A stretch of DNA of 32,781 nucleotides from Bacteroidota bacterium (GTDB lineage: Bacteria; Bacteroidota; Bacteroidia; Chitinophagales; Saprospiraceae). The translations under genes were made by a program, and so were the position numbers. Shown one piece after another: positions 14,385 through 23,643 of this stretch (its first letter is position 1; each line of letters opens with the position of its first letter). Where the stretch lies: the NCBI GenBank assembly GCA_017857395.1, contig JAFMDF010000073.1, positions 1 to 32,781 on the forward strand, written 5' to 3'. The notes under the pieces were generated by a model. That model was given only the letters and a program-made list of their open reading frames with translations. It was not told where the DNA came from and ran no database searches.

Positions 14385-14406
14385 AAAAAAGTATATTATT
14401 TATTGA

Positions 14407-17539
<3,133 letters not shown>

Positions 17540-17541
<2 letters not shown>

Positions 17542-17575
17542 CTGGTAGCACAGACTTTAGTCTGTGCTACCAGTT
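17540..17575. repeat. ACTGGT...ACCAGT dyad (family member 2) between convergent lacZ and cvpA
   Basis: A perfect 17-bp stem (aactggtagcacagact and its exact complement) with a 2-nt centre, overlapping the last two bases of the lacZ stop. It sits in the 42-nt gap between convergent genes and could terminate both transcripts, although no T-run follows on either strand. It shares ends with the dyads at 14350 and 19735. Confidence 0.75.
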
Positions 17576-17583
17576 AAAAACTA

Positions 17584-18177
17584 TTAATTCCCACCGTCCT
17601 CTTCCTCAATATCATAAATAGTAGGATCCGCCTCTGACCGCTGAACACTCATATCTTCCATTTTATCCATAAAATCAAGCGCCTCATTCCAGAAATCTGT
17701 GAAAATGGGTTTTAATTTGGCCCCAACTACTTGCATTTGCCCAGGAAATTCTTTGGTATAATTATAAGTAATAGAGGTGTCTTTAGTGTTTTGGTCAATC
17801 ATGTGGGACTTATCCGCAAACCATAATAAACTACTATAAACCAAAATAGCACCAGCACCTAGCACGGCACCACCTAAAATCTGATTGATAAAGTTAATAT
17901 TAGCCGATTTTAATAAACCTTCCAGTCCTCTCGAAATCAATCGAAGTACCACCATCATAATGATAAAAGACAGTAAAAAGCCCGCTATAAACATCAACGG
18001 ATTGTCGTTTTTAGTAATGTCTTCTAAAAACTTAGTGAAAGCAGGGGCCATCTTAAAAGCCGCTAACAAACCAATCGTAAAGGAAAGAATGGTAAATACG
18101 GTTTTAATAATCCCTCGGGAATAACCCATCCAAAAACCAAGGGCAGCAACCAATACAAAGATAATGTCTAAAGTCAT
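17584..18177 (-). CDS. cvpA: CvpA family membrane protein
   Basis: Integral inner-membrane protein of the CvpA/colicin V production family. With the ATG at 18175-18177 it has 197 residues. Four hydrophobic helices lie at about residues 4-20, 26-44, 62-84 and 100-122. The family's opening pattern (LDIIFVLVAALGFWMGYSRGIIKTVF) is clear. The acidic C-terminal tail (EADPTIYDIEEEDGG) is probably cytoplasmic. A longer reading from 18204 adds nine residues (MYSSSIKNI) and is less likely, because CvpA proteins begin right at the first helix. In other bacteria the family is linked to envelope maintenance and stress tolerance. The exact role here is unknown. A TATATTTG element lies upstream at 18250-18257. 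Confidence 0.85.
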   Translation of the reverse strand: MTLDIIFVLVAALGFWMGYSRGIIKTVFTILSFTIGLLAAFKMAPAFTKFLEDITKNDNPLMFIAGFLLSFIIMMVVLRLISRGLEGLLKSANINFINQILGGAVLGAGAILVYSSLLWFADKSHMIDQNTKDTSITYNYTKEFPGQMQVVGAKLKPIFTDFWNEALDFMDKMEDMSVQRSEADPTIYDIEEEDGGN

Positions 18178-18249
18178 GATATTTTTTATTGATGACGAAT
18201 ACATCGTAGGAAACGTCAGGTCTTCATCGTTTTCTCAAGAAGACTTATT

Positions 18250-18257
18250 CAAATATA
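18250..18257 (-). promoter_or_regulatory. -7 promoter element for cvpA
   Basis: The minus strand reads TATATTTG (TAnnTTTG), 73 nt before the preferred cvpA ATG. A CAA (minus TTG) lies 12 nt further upstream, shorter than the usual spacing. Confidence 0.4.
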
Positions 18258-18339
18258 AGGACTTCGCTTCAATTTTTCAGTTTATTTAGACGATTGTGGG
18301 ATTTTTTTAGACAGATAATTGGAGAATGAGAGGAGTAGC

Positions 18340-18367
18340 GGTTGTGAGTTGTCCGTTGTCGGTTCTC
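18340..18367. repeat. Degenerate heptamer array (GGTTGTG-like, four units)
   Basis: Four consecutive 7-nt units (GGTTGTG, AGTTGTC, CGTTGTC, GGTTCTC) resemble a diverged RGTTGCG array. No long inverted partner was found. It may be an old, decaying member of the family. Confidence 0.35.
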
Positions 18368-18462
18368 TTTGACCGAGAATTACCGATTTGTTGAACCTGT
18401 TTTATTTAGTAAATCTGGATGTTATTGACTTTGGTATAATCGACCAAAACTTACCAGTTCAA

Positions 18463-18570
18463 TTATTTTAAAGTCCATGTCTTTCCATTTAATTTAATAA
18501 TTTCACTTTGCTTCATAGATTGAAGTACATCCAAAATAAGATGAATCAGTAAAAAAATACGACCTTTGAA
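18463..18570 (-). pseudogene. Possible ORF remnant, minus strand
   Basis: An open minus-strand frame of about 35 codons ends at TAA (18463-18465) and is bounded upstream by an in-frame TAG at 18571-18573. Its translation contains LLIHLILDVLQSMKQSEII and LNGKTWTLK. An internal ATG would give only 17 residues. It has a protein-like composition but no recognised family. Confidence 0.2.
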
Positions 18571-18687
18571 CTAAAAAGCGATGTTCGTTTTTCTCCTACA
18601 ATATTTGACAATGCTTTTGACTTCAAAGAACAATTAAATAATGCGGCTAAGGCTATGATTGTCCCCGATTATTATACGTCACCCTAA
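18553..18687 (+). pseudogene. Possible ORF remnant, plus strand
   Basis: An open plus-strand frame of 44 codons follows an in-frame TAA at 18550-18552 and ends at TAA 18685-18687. It reads with segments FELKSDVRFSPTIFDNAFDF and LNNAAKAMIVPDYYTSP. There is no usable start before an internal Met ten residues from the end. It looks like the 3' end of a lost gene. Family unknown. Confidence 0.25.
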
Positions 18688-18739
18688 TTTAAAACGAAGC
18701 AAAATCAATTAAATCCAATCATTTATCAAAATAGAAATA

Positions 18740-19525
18740 ATGGAAAAATTTGAAACAATTACACTAACCAAAACAGACAAGATTGCCACCATTACTTTAA
18801 ATCGCCCAAACGCAGCCAATGGAATCAATCCAACTTTAGCGAGCGAATTTGCCGCCGCCGCTTTGGATTGTGATCAAGACGATTCGATTTGTTGCGTCCT
18901 TTTAAATGCGAATGGCAAGTTTTTTTGTGCAGGTGGCGATTTAAAAGCAGTTGGTGGAGACCCATCTAAAGCGGCAGTCAAAATCAAAGGTATGGCAGAT
19001 AATTTGCATCGAGCCACTTCTTCTTTGGCGCGAATGAAGAAACCTTTTATTGTTGCAGTCAATGGCATGGCGGCAGGGGCAGGCTTCAGTATTGCCATTA
19101 CAGGTGATTTTGTGATTGCAGCGGAATCCGCCAAATTTACGATGGCTTATACTGCCGCAGGATTGAGCCCAGATGGTAGTTCTACTTATTATTTGCCTCG
19201 TTTAGTAGGTATGCGAAAAGCAATGGATTTGATGATTACCAATCGACGGTTATCCGCTCAAGAAGCAGAAAGTTGGGGCTTGATTAATCAAGTAGTACCC
19301 GATGACGCTTTGCAAGCTACAGCGATGACTTTAGCACAAAAATTAGCGAATGGACCAACAGATGCTTTTGGCATCGTTAAAAAATTATTGCTTTGCAGTT
19401 TTGATAATAGCTTAGAAACTCAGATGGAATTGGAAGGACGAGCTATTTCTGAGCGGGCAGGTTCTGCTAATGGGCAAGAGGGCGTTTTAGCATTTTTGGA
19501 GAAGCGGAAACCTAAGTTTTCTTAA
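18740..19525 (+). CDS. Enoyl-CoA hydratase/isomerase family protein (PaaG-like)
   Basis: Crotonase-fold enzyme of 261 residues acting on acyl-CoA thioesters in the cytoplasm. The oxyanion-hole segments are FFCAGGDL (61-68) and NGMAAGAGFSIA (108-119). The hydratase glutamate of the classical PEILLG position is replaced by Tyr (MAYTAAG), and the second glutamate is Asp. D145 in GLSPDGSST aligns with the catalytic Asp of PaaG (LVPDSGG). That pattern favours double-bond isomerisation, such as delta3-delta2 enoyl-CoA or the epoxyphenylacetyl-CoA to oxepin type, over simple hydration. No other beta-oxidation or phenylacetate genes are adjacent, so the substrate remains open. The start ATG has no visible Shine-Dalgarno sequence. 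Confidence 0.88.
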   Translation: MEKFETITLTKTDKIATITLNRPNAANGINPTLASEFAAAALDCDQDDSICCVLLNANGKFFCAGGDLKAVGGDPSKAAVKIKGMADNLHRATSSLARMKKPFIVAVNGMAAGAGFSIAITGDFVIAAESAKFTMAYTAAGLSPDGSSTYYLPRLVGMRKAMDLMITNRRLSAQEAESWGLINQVVPDDALQATAMTLAQKLANGPTDAFGIVKKLLLCSFDNSLETQMELEGRAISERAGSANGQEGVLAFLEKRKPKFS

Positions 19526-19722
19526 GTTAAAAAATATAATCTATTCAACCTTCTGATAAAAAGTGAGAGCGGTTTCTTTTTTTGAAAGCGAAATGGTAAT
19601 ACGGATTGTCAATCCGCCCTGAAAATAAAGATTTGATGCGAATTGATACTCCATATTACAGCTATCCTACAAAAAGACTTATAGTACTTATGTGTTAAAA
19701 TATTACCGCCTATTATTTAACC

Positions 19723-19809
19723 CAAGTTGCGGACAACTGGTATAAAAACCTTTGACCCGAAAGCCTAAAGGCCTTTTACGACCAGTTTATTTCAGTTCTC
19801 CGCAACTTG
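19723..19809. repeat. Nested dyad: AAGTTGCGG arms enclosing an ACTGGT...ACCAGT dyad (family member 3)
   Basis: The outer arms caagttgcgga (19723-19733) and tccgcaacttg (19799-19809) are perfectly complementary over 11 bp. Inside them the dyad starts aactggt (19735-19741) and ends accagtt (19781-19787), with the interior pairing through CCTTTG/CTAAAGG. It combines the word of the heptamer arrays with the ends of the dyads at 14350 and 17540. Confidence 0.7.
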
Positions 19810-19854
19810 AATTATTTTAACAGAAAACCAGCAAGAGAGGAGACAACCTTCTCC

Positions 19855-19959
19855 ATGAATTATTGTTTATTTAATTCATTTGCTTTTGATGATAATCATC
19901 TGGTTAACTACCTTTTTTATGGACGGTTAAAGCAATTTGGGATAAAGGGTCGGATATAA
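19855..19959 (+). CDS. Small hypothetical ORF (34 aa)
   Basis: ATG at 19855 to TAA at 19957-19959, with an AGGAG at 19838-19842 placed 12 nt upstream, slightly far but one of the better Shine-Dalgarno-like sites in the window. The product begins MNYCLFNSFAFDDN and ends YGRLKQFGIKGRI. The ggaga/tctcc bases around the start can form a small hairpin. No family was recognised. It may be a remnant or chance. Confidence 0.2.
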   Translation: MNYCLFNSFAFDDNHLVNYLFYGRLKQFGIKGRI

Positions 19960-19995
19960 TTATTCGGACAATGATTACTGAATTGTTTTATTGCT

Positions 19996-20015
19996 ATAGT
20001 ATAGTATAGTATAGT
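19996..20015. repeat. ATAGT pentanucleotide microsatellite
   Basis: Four perfect tandem copies of ATAGT, with partial units on both sides (preceded by CT and followed by ATATC). It lies about 100 nt before the crtA-like start. Copy number could vary by slippage and alter promoter spacing. Confidence 0.8.
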
Positions 20016-20117
20016 ATATCAATTTTTTATGATAACAATAAAATAATTTTAACAATACAACAATTATGTTCGACCCCTTAACTATTATTTTATAGAATTA
20101 TGCGCAAAAAATAAACT

Positions 20118-20834
20118 GTGAGTCAGCAAATTACGACCATTACTTTTTTTCGTTATGCAGGGTTTAAAAATAAATTTTGGGCGTTTCAAATGATGCAATT
20201 TGCTCATGGGTCTTTAGCTAAAACGGAAGGACTTTCTTTTTATAAATTAATGGGTAGTGGAAAAGGCTTAGGGTTTAACCCTTTACCCGATTGGTCGGTT
20301 TATAGTTTACTGCAAATTTGGAAAAATGAAGCTGCTGCCAATGCTTTTTTTAAGGATGCCCCACTTATTAGAAAATACAAGGCGCATACCGTAGAACAAT
20401 GGACGCTTTACATGAAGAATATAGCTGCTCATGGTAAATGGTCTGGTGGAAATCCATTTGAAAAGAGTACGACCTTAGATAAAAAAAATTTACCTATTGC
20501 CGTTATTACGCGCGCTACTATTAAGGTTCGTCAATTAGCCACGTTTTGGAAATATGTGCCCACTTCTGAAAAACCCTTAAGTCAAAACGAGGGATTAATT
20601 TATACTAAAGGCATTGGTGAAATTCCTGTCATACAAATGGCTACTTTTAGTTTGTGGAAAGATTTAGCTAGTGTGAAAAAATTCGCTTATGAAAGTAAAG
20701 AACATCAGGCAGCTATTCAAAAAACGAAAGCACTAAAATGGTATAAAGAAGAATTATTTGCTCGTTTTCAACCTTATAAATCCATTGGCAAATGGGAAGG
20801 AAAGGATTTAATAATGATGAATGATGAACGATAA
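20118..20834 (+). CDS. crtA: Spheroidene monooxygenase-like carotenoid oxygenase (CrtA family)
   Basis: Probably oxidises C2 of an acyclic carotenoid end group, giving a 2-oxo or 2-hydroxy product. CrtA of Rhodobacter is described as an oxygen-dependent, heme-containing enzyme. The 238-residue protein has the family's opening strand TITFFRYAGFKNKFWAFQMMQFAH, then KLMGSGKGLGFNPLPDWSVYSLLQIW (about 42-67) and a second ferredoxin-like half (IPVIQMATFSLWKDLASVKKFAY). The start is GTG at 20118: an in-frame TAA at 20112-20114 rules out anything further upstream, and family homology begins immediately. It is convergent with the crtD-cruF-crtY operon, 53 nt from its last gene. This supports a role on the hydrated psi end made by CruF and CrtD. 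The final product is an inference. Confidence 0.82.
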   Translation: MSQQITTITFFRYAGFKNKFWAFQMMQFAHGSLAKTEGLSFYKLMGSGKGLGFNPLPDWSVYSLLQIWKNEAAANAFFKDAPLIRKYKAHTVEQWTLYMKNIAAHGKWSGGNPFEKSTTLDKKNLPIAVITRATIKVRQLATFWKYVPTSEKPLSQNEGLIYTKGIGEIPVIQMATFSLWKDLASVKKFAYESKEHQAAIQKTKALKWYKEELFARFQPYKSIGKWEGKDLIMMNDER

Positions 20835-20887
20835 ATTTCAAATAGGACTTCCAAACGTGATCGGTCAACATCTGGTACATTGTTCCT

Positions 20888-21820
20888 TTACAAACTAGGC
20901 TTGGCAATCGCCGTCATAATACCTAATGAACGTCTTTTTTCCGCCCAACTAGTAGGCATAAATCCAATCATACCAACCACAAATCCAAAAAATTCTTCTT
21001 CCATATTTTTATTCCACTCAATTCCTTTTTGCTCCATTTGACTCATCCAATATAAGACATAAGGGTCTAGTGTACCGTAGGTCAAGACTTCTTGTGCTTC
21101 CCAACCACTATTTTTTAGAAGTAATCGAATATTTTCTGGAGAGAATAAGGAGGTATGTCTCGGCGTGTGCCAACCCGCCCAATGCTGGCCATACTTTTTT
21201 CTACTTTCGGACGCAAAATTGGGGATTTCAATAATTAAAGTCGTCTCTTTTTTAGCCCTTTTTCTAAGGGTCTTTAAATTTTTAATTGGTTCATAATCAT
21301 GCTCTAAATAATGCCACATCGTGATAACATCTGGTGCTGTATTTTCTGGAATAGCGGTCACTTCCCCTACTAATAAACCTAAGTTATCAAACTGTCCATT
21401 ACTATTTTTCCAACCTGCATCCGTAAAGTCAATACCAATTCCCTGACAAGTATATTTCTCTACGCACTTTTGCAAAAAAGTAGGATTCCCACAGCCCACA
21501 TCTAGCACTTTTGTCTCGGTCGTTAACGGGTGAAATTGATGCACCAATTCTGCCCTCTTCGCATCTGTTTTTTGTTGACTTCCTGCTACCAGTTTTTCAT
21601 ATTTTCCCCATGCTTTTGGTCCACGATACGGTAGGTAATAGTCCGTATAATAATCCATTAAATCTTGGGGTAACACTCTTGGGTTTAAAAAGACCAATTG
21701 GCATTTTTCGCATTGGTCAAAATTGAATTGGTCTTCAGAAGGATGCATTTGTGCCTTGGTCTGAATAAACGAACTAAATTGTTTTGATTGACAGACTGGA
21801 CATGCCGTTAGTTGTTGCAT
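20888..21820 (-). CDS. Class I SAM-dependent methyltransferase with N-terminal zinc ribbon
   Basis: A 310-residue methyltransferase of the Methyltransf_23 type. It has an N-terminal zinc ribbon (C7-x2-C10 and C37-x2-C40), a linker, motif I VLDVGCGN (105-112) for SAM binding, an acidic motif II (GIGIDFTDAG), and MWHYLEHDYEP (about 170), a variant of the post-motif often seen as WHVLEH. It begins 13 nt downstream of crtY, so it should be co-transcribed as the last gene of the carotenoid operon. Homologous zinc-ribbon methyltransferases often modify sugars or polysaccharide precursors. It is not related to the carotenoid O-methyltransferase CrtF. Its substrate is unknown: methylation of a carotenoid or a carotenoid glycoside would be speculative. 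Confidence 0.85.
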   Translation of the reverse strand: MQQLTACPVCQSKQFSSFIQTKAQMHPSEDQFNFDQCEKCQLVFLNPRVLPQDLMDYYTDYYLPYRGPKAWGKYEKLVAGSQQKTDAKRAELVHQFHPLTTETKVLDVGCGNPTFLQKCVEKYTCQGIGIDFTDAGWKNSNGQFDNLGLLVGEVTAIPENTAPDVITMWHYLEHDYEPIKNLKTLRKRAKKETTLIIEIPNFASESRKKYGQHWAGWHTPRHTSLFSPENIRLLLKNSGWEAQEVLTYGTLDPYVLYWMSQMEQKGIEWNKNMEEEFFGFVVGMIGFMPTSWAEKRRSLGIMTAIAKPSL

Positions 21821-21833
21821 TAAATAAGATAGG

Positions 21834-22985
21834 TTAATGGATTCGAATACCCAAAAAATGATAGATTACTGCTTTTAAAAAATGACCCGCATCTAAGGAA
21901 TTCATAATGCGCAATTCTTCCAGTATACTTGTTTCATCGTCCAGAAACTTAAAAATTTGCTGGATGTCATTTCGTTCGTACATTTGCGTATAAAGCGTCT
22001 CTGCCCAATCATTATGGTTGGTTAACACATCTAAATATAAGGTATCAATGAGTCTATATTTTTGCTTCACTAAGCCAGTCGAAGGATTTTGTTGTTGCTT
22101 TAGATTCTCGATTATTTTTTGAGAACCTCTCTCAATATTTTTAAAGGCATAACCCGTGGATGCCTTGACCTGTGCCCCTGCCGTTCCAATTTTAGTAATT
22201 CCTTTTTTATCCGCCTTTTCAAAAGGGTAATTAGTCATTGGGATGACGCCATATTCTACTTTCGCAATACTATACTGCTCGATTTTTAATTCCTCTTTTA
22301 GATACTTCGTCAATAATTCATCGTAGGCATCATAGGGAATTAATTCAGGCGTAAATAAGGTAAATTCTACAATCGCCGAAGTTGGTGTTAGCGGTAAAAG
22401 ATAAGTAAAACTAGCGGTATCCTGCCATTTGATAGAAAAGTCCATCATCACAAAAGAAGACGTATCGAAAACTGGTTTTTCTGTTTCGACTAACCAGCCT
22501 TTGAAATGTTGTAAGATTCGATAATAGTTGTCTTTGCCTTCCTTAAATTTTCGGTCAATTCGACTATCAAAAACTTGTTTGGCTTGGTATTGATTAGTGG
22601 TTCCTTGAATCAATACAATAGCTCCTGATTCGACCGCCTGAACCTCCTCTTTTATCCACGTAAAATTACTAGCCTTCGCTATTTTTGTTTTCCCATCCTT
22701 ATAAAATTCTAGCGCTTGTAAAGTTTTATAAGTATAGGGTTTTAGCTCTAATTCAATCGTTTTTTCTCTAGTTTTAAATACTCCTTTATCCCAACTTTGC
22801 GTAATAAGATGGTCCCACTTCCCCTCGCCTTTTTCCCAAAACGACCACGTTTTGTCATCTGTTTCTTTAGCATCCTTATCTAATATCAATACTTTTTTAT
22901 CTACAAACCATTCGTCCGTTAACATAGCTTGCGCTAAGTGTAGGCCTCCTGCCCCTGCTCCAATTATTGCATAATCATAAACCAT
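21834..22985 (-). CDS. crtY: Lycopene beta-cyclase (CrtY type)
   Basis: Cyclises a psi end to a beta ring. The 383-residue flavoprotein opens with DYAIIGAGAGGLHLAQAM, the dinucleotide-binding fold. TDDKTWSFWEKGEGKW (about residues 42-57) corresponds to the CrtY hallmark D-x-x-T-W-S-F. FDSRI and the strand pair FTYLLPLTPTSAIVEFTLF (about 191-209) follow, then GTAGAQVKASTGYAFKNI (about 265-282), the conserved C-terminal FAD/substrate segment. The ATG at 22983-22985 is preferred to an upstream ATG at 23051 because the Rossmann strand starts there. It overlaps the end of cruF by 11 nt, indicating translational coupling. Acting on one end only, it would give a gamma-carotene-type monocyclic product. 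Confidence 0.92.
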   Translation of the reverse strand: MVYDYAIIGAGAGGLHLAQAMLTDEWFVDKKVLILDKDAKETDDKTWSFWEKGEGKWDHLITQSWDKGVFKTREKTIELELKPYTYKTLQALEFYKDGKTKIAKASNFTWIKEEVQAVESGAIVLIQGTTNQYQAKQVFDSRIDRKFKEGKDNYYRILQHFKGWLVETEKPVFDTSSFVMMDFSIKWQDTASFTYLLPLTPTSAIVEFTLFTPELIPYDAYDELLTKYLKEELKIEQYSIAKVEYGVIPMTNYPFEKADKKGITKIGTAGAQVKASTGYAFKNIERGSQKIIENLKQQQNPSTGLVKQKYRLIDTLYLDVLTNHNDWAETLYTQMYERNDIQQIFKFLDDETSILEELRIMNSLDAGHFLKAVIYHFLGIRIH

Positions 22986-23643
22986 TATAAAAATAAAAAT
23001 AGGTGAAAAAGATAAATTGACAGCCATATAAATTAGCACAAAATCTAGCATCTCCTTTCATCTTTGCCCCCTGAAAGATACTGTGCAAGATAGCTGCAAT
23101 GGCAAACCAAGCGATATAATTTCTCAACGGTGCTAGGCCATCTGTAAAAGTCCAAAAATCAAAAACTGGAGCAGAATGTTCCATCAAAAAATCCAATAAA
23201 ACCATCAGAAATGCTCCCAAAAATACTTTGCCTATTCTAGGAATCGTAAACTCACTAGCAATCTCTCCTGTAATTATAACTAAAACTGCCCAATTGATGC
23301 CAATCAGTAACGGAACACCGTCTATTTTAGGGCCTAAATTTTGCCCATATTCATAAGCGCCAAACAAAAAATCATGATGGACGCCTATCCATTCAACTAG
23401 CATTCCTGCTAAAAAAAATAGAATAGTTAATCCAATGTTTTTTAAGGAATTAAGCGGAAAAATAGCTATCAATAGGCAGAATGCCAGACTTAAATTAAGC
23501 GGTGTTTTGGGTATGAAAAAATCAAAAAAACCAATAGAAACCCCAATGATTGCCGTCAAATGAAATAACCATATTGTCTGAATCGCTAATAACTGCGCAT
23601 CAAATTTATGTCTAAACGCTTTTAATGGTACTACTAAATTCAT
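22975..23643 (-). CDS. cruF: Carotenoid 1,2-hydratase (CruF family)
   Basis: Adds water across the C1-C2 double bond of a psi end group, giving the tertiary 1'-hydroxyl of saproxanthin/myxol-type carotenoids. It is a 222-residue polytopic membrane protein with about seven hydrophobic segments. The family signature FGAYEYGQNLGPKIDGVPLL followed by IGINW lies at about residues 94-118, and a second conserved stretch LLDFLMEHSAPVFDFW at about 149-164. It shares an ATGA overlap with crtD upstream (start ATG 23641-23643) and overlaps crtY downstream by 11 nt, the tight packing of a single operon. It is related to bisanhydrobacterioruberin hydratase of archaea. Context makes the CruF assignment stronger than sequence alone. 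Confidence 0.88.
   Translation of the reverse strand: MNLVVPLKAFRHKFDAQLLAIQTIWLFHLTAIIGVSIGFFDFFIPKTPLNLSLAFCLLIAIFPLNSLKNIGLTILFFLAGMLVEWIGVHHDFLFGAYEYGQNLGPKIDGVPLLIGINWAVLVIITGEIASEFTIPRIGKVFLGAFLMVLLDFLMEHSAPVFDFWTFTDGLAPLRNYIAWFAIAAILHSIFQGAKMKGDARFCANLYGCQFIFFTYFYFYNGL

Larger units (their letters stand above)
18178..18739. other. Long intergenic region with gene-like fragments and a degenerate heptamer array
   Basis: Spacer of 562 nt between divergent cvpA and the enoyl-CoA isomerase gene. It holds a -7 element for cvpA (18250-18257), a degenerate period-7 GGTTGTG-like stretch at 18340-18367, and two short open frames on opposite strands (18463-18570 minus, 18553-18687 plus) that read like protein fragments without proper starts. 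It looks like decayed coding DNA. Confidence 0.4.
19526..20117. other. Long intergenic region with a nested dyad, a pentanucleotide microsatellite and a small ORF
   Basis: Spacer of 592 nt upstream of the crtA-like gene. It holds a short dyad at 19613-19627 (cggatt-gtc-aatccg), the nested element at 19723-19809, a 34-codon ORF at 19855-19959 and an ATAGT microsatellite at 19996-20015. No TAnnTTTG element was found close to the crtA start. Confidence 0.5.

Noticed and set aside
20888-21820. Methyltransferase as CrtF (carotenoid O-methyltransferase)
   Set aside because: The N-terminal zinc ribbon and the Methyltransf_23-type motifs do not match the CrtF (O-methyltransferase family 2) layout.
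22986-23051. ATG start at 23051 for crtY
   Set aside because: It would add 22 hydrophobic residues ahead of the FAD-binding strand and deepen the overlap with cruF. The ATG at 22985 places the Rossmann motif at the N-terminus, as in the family.
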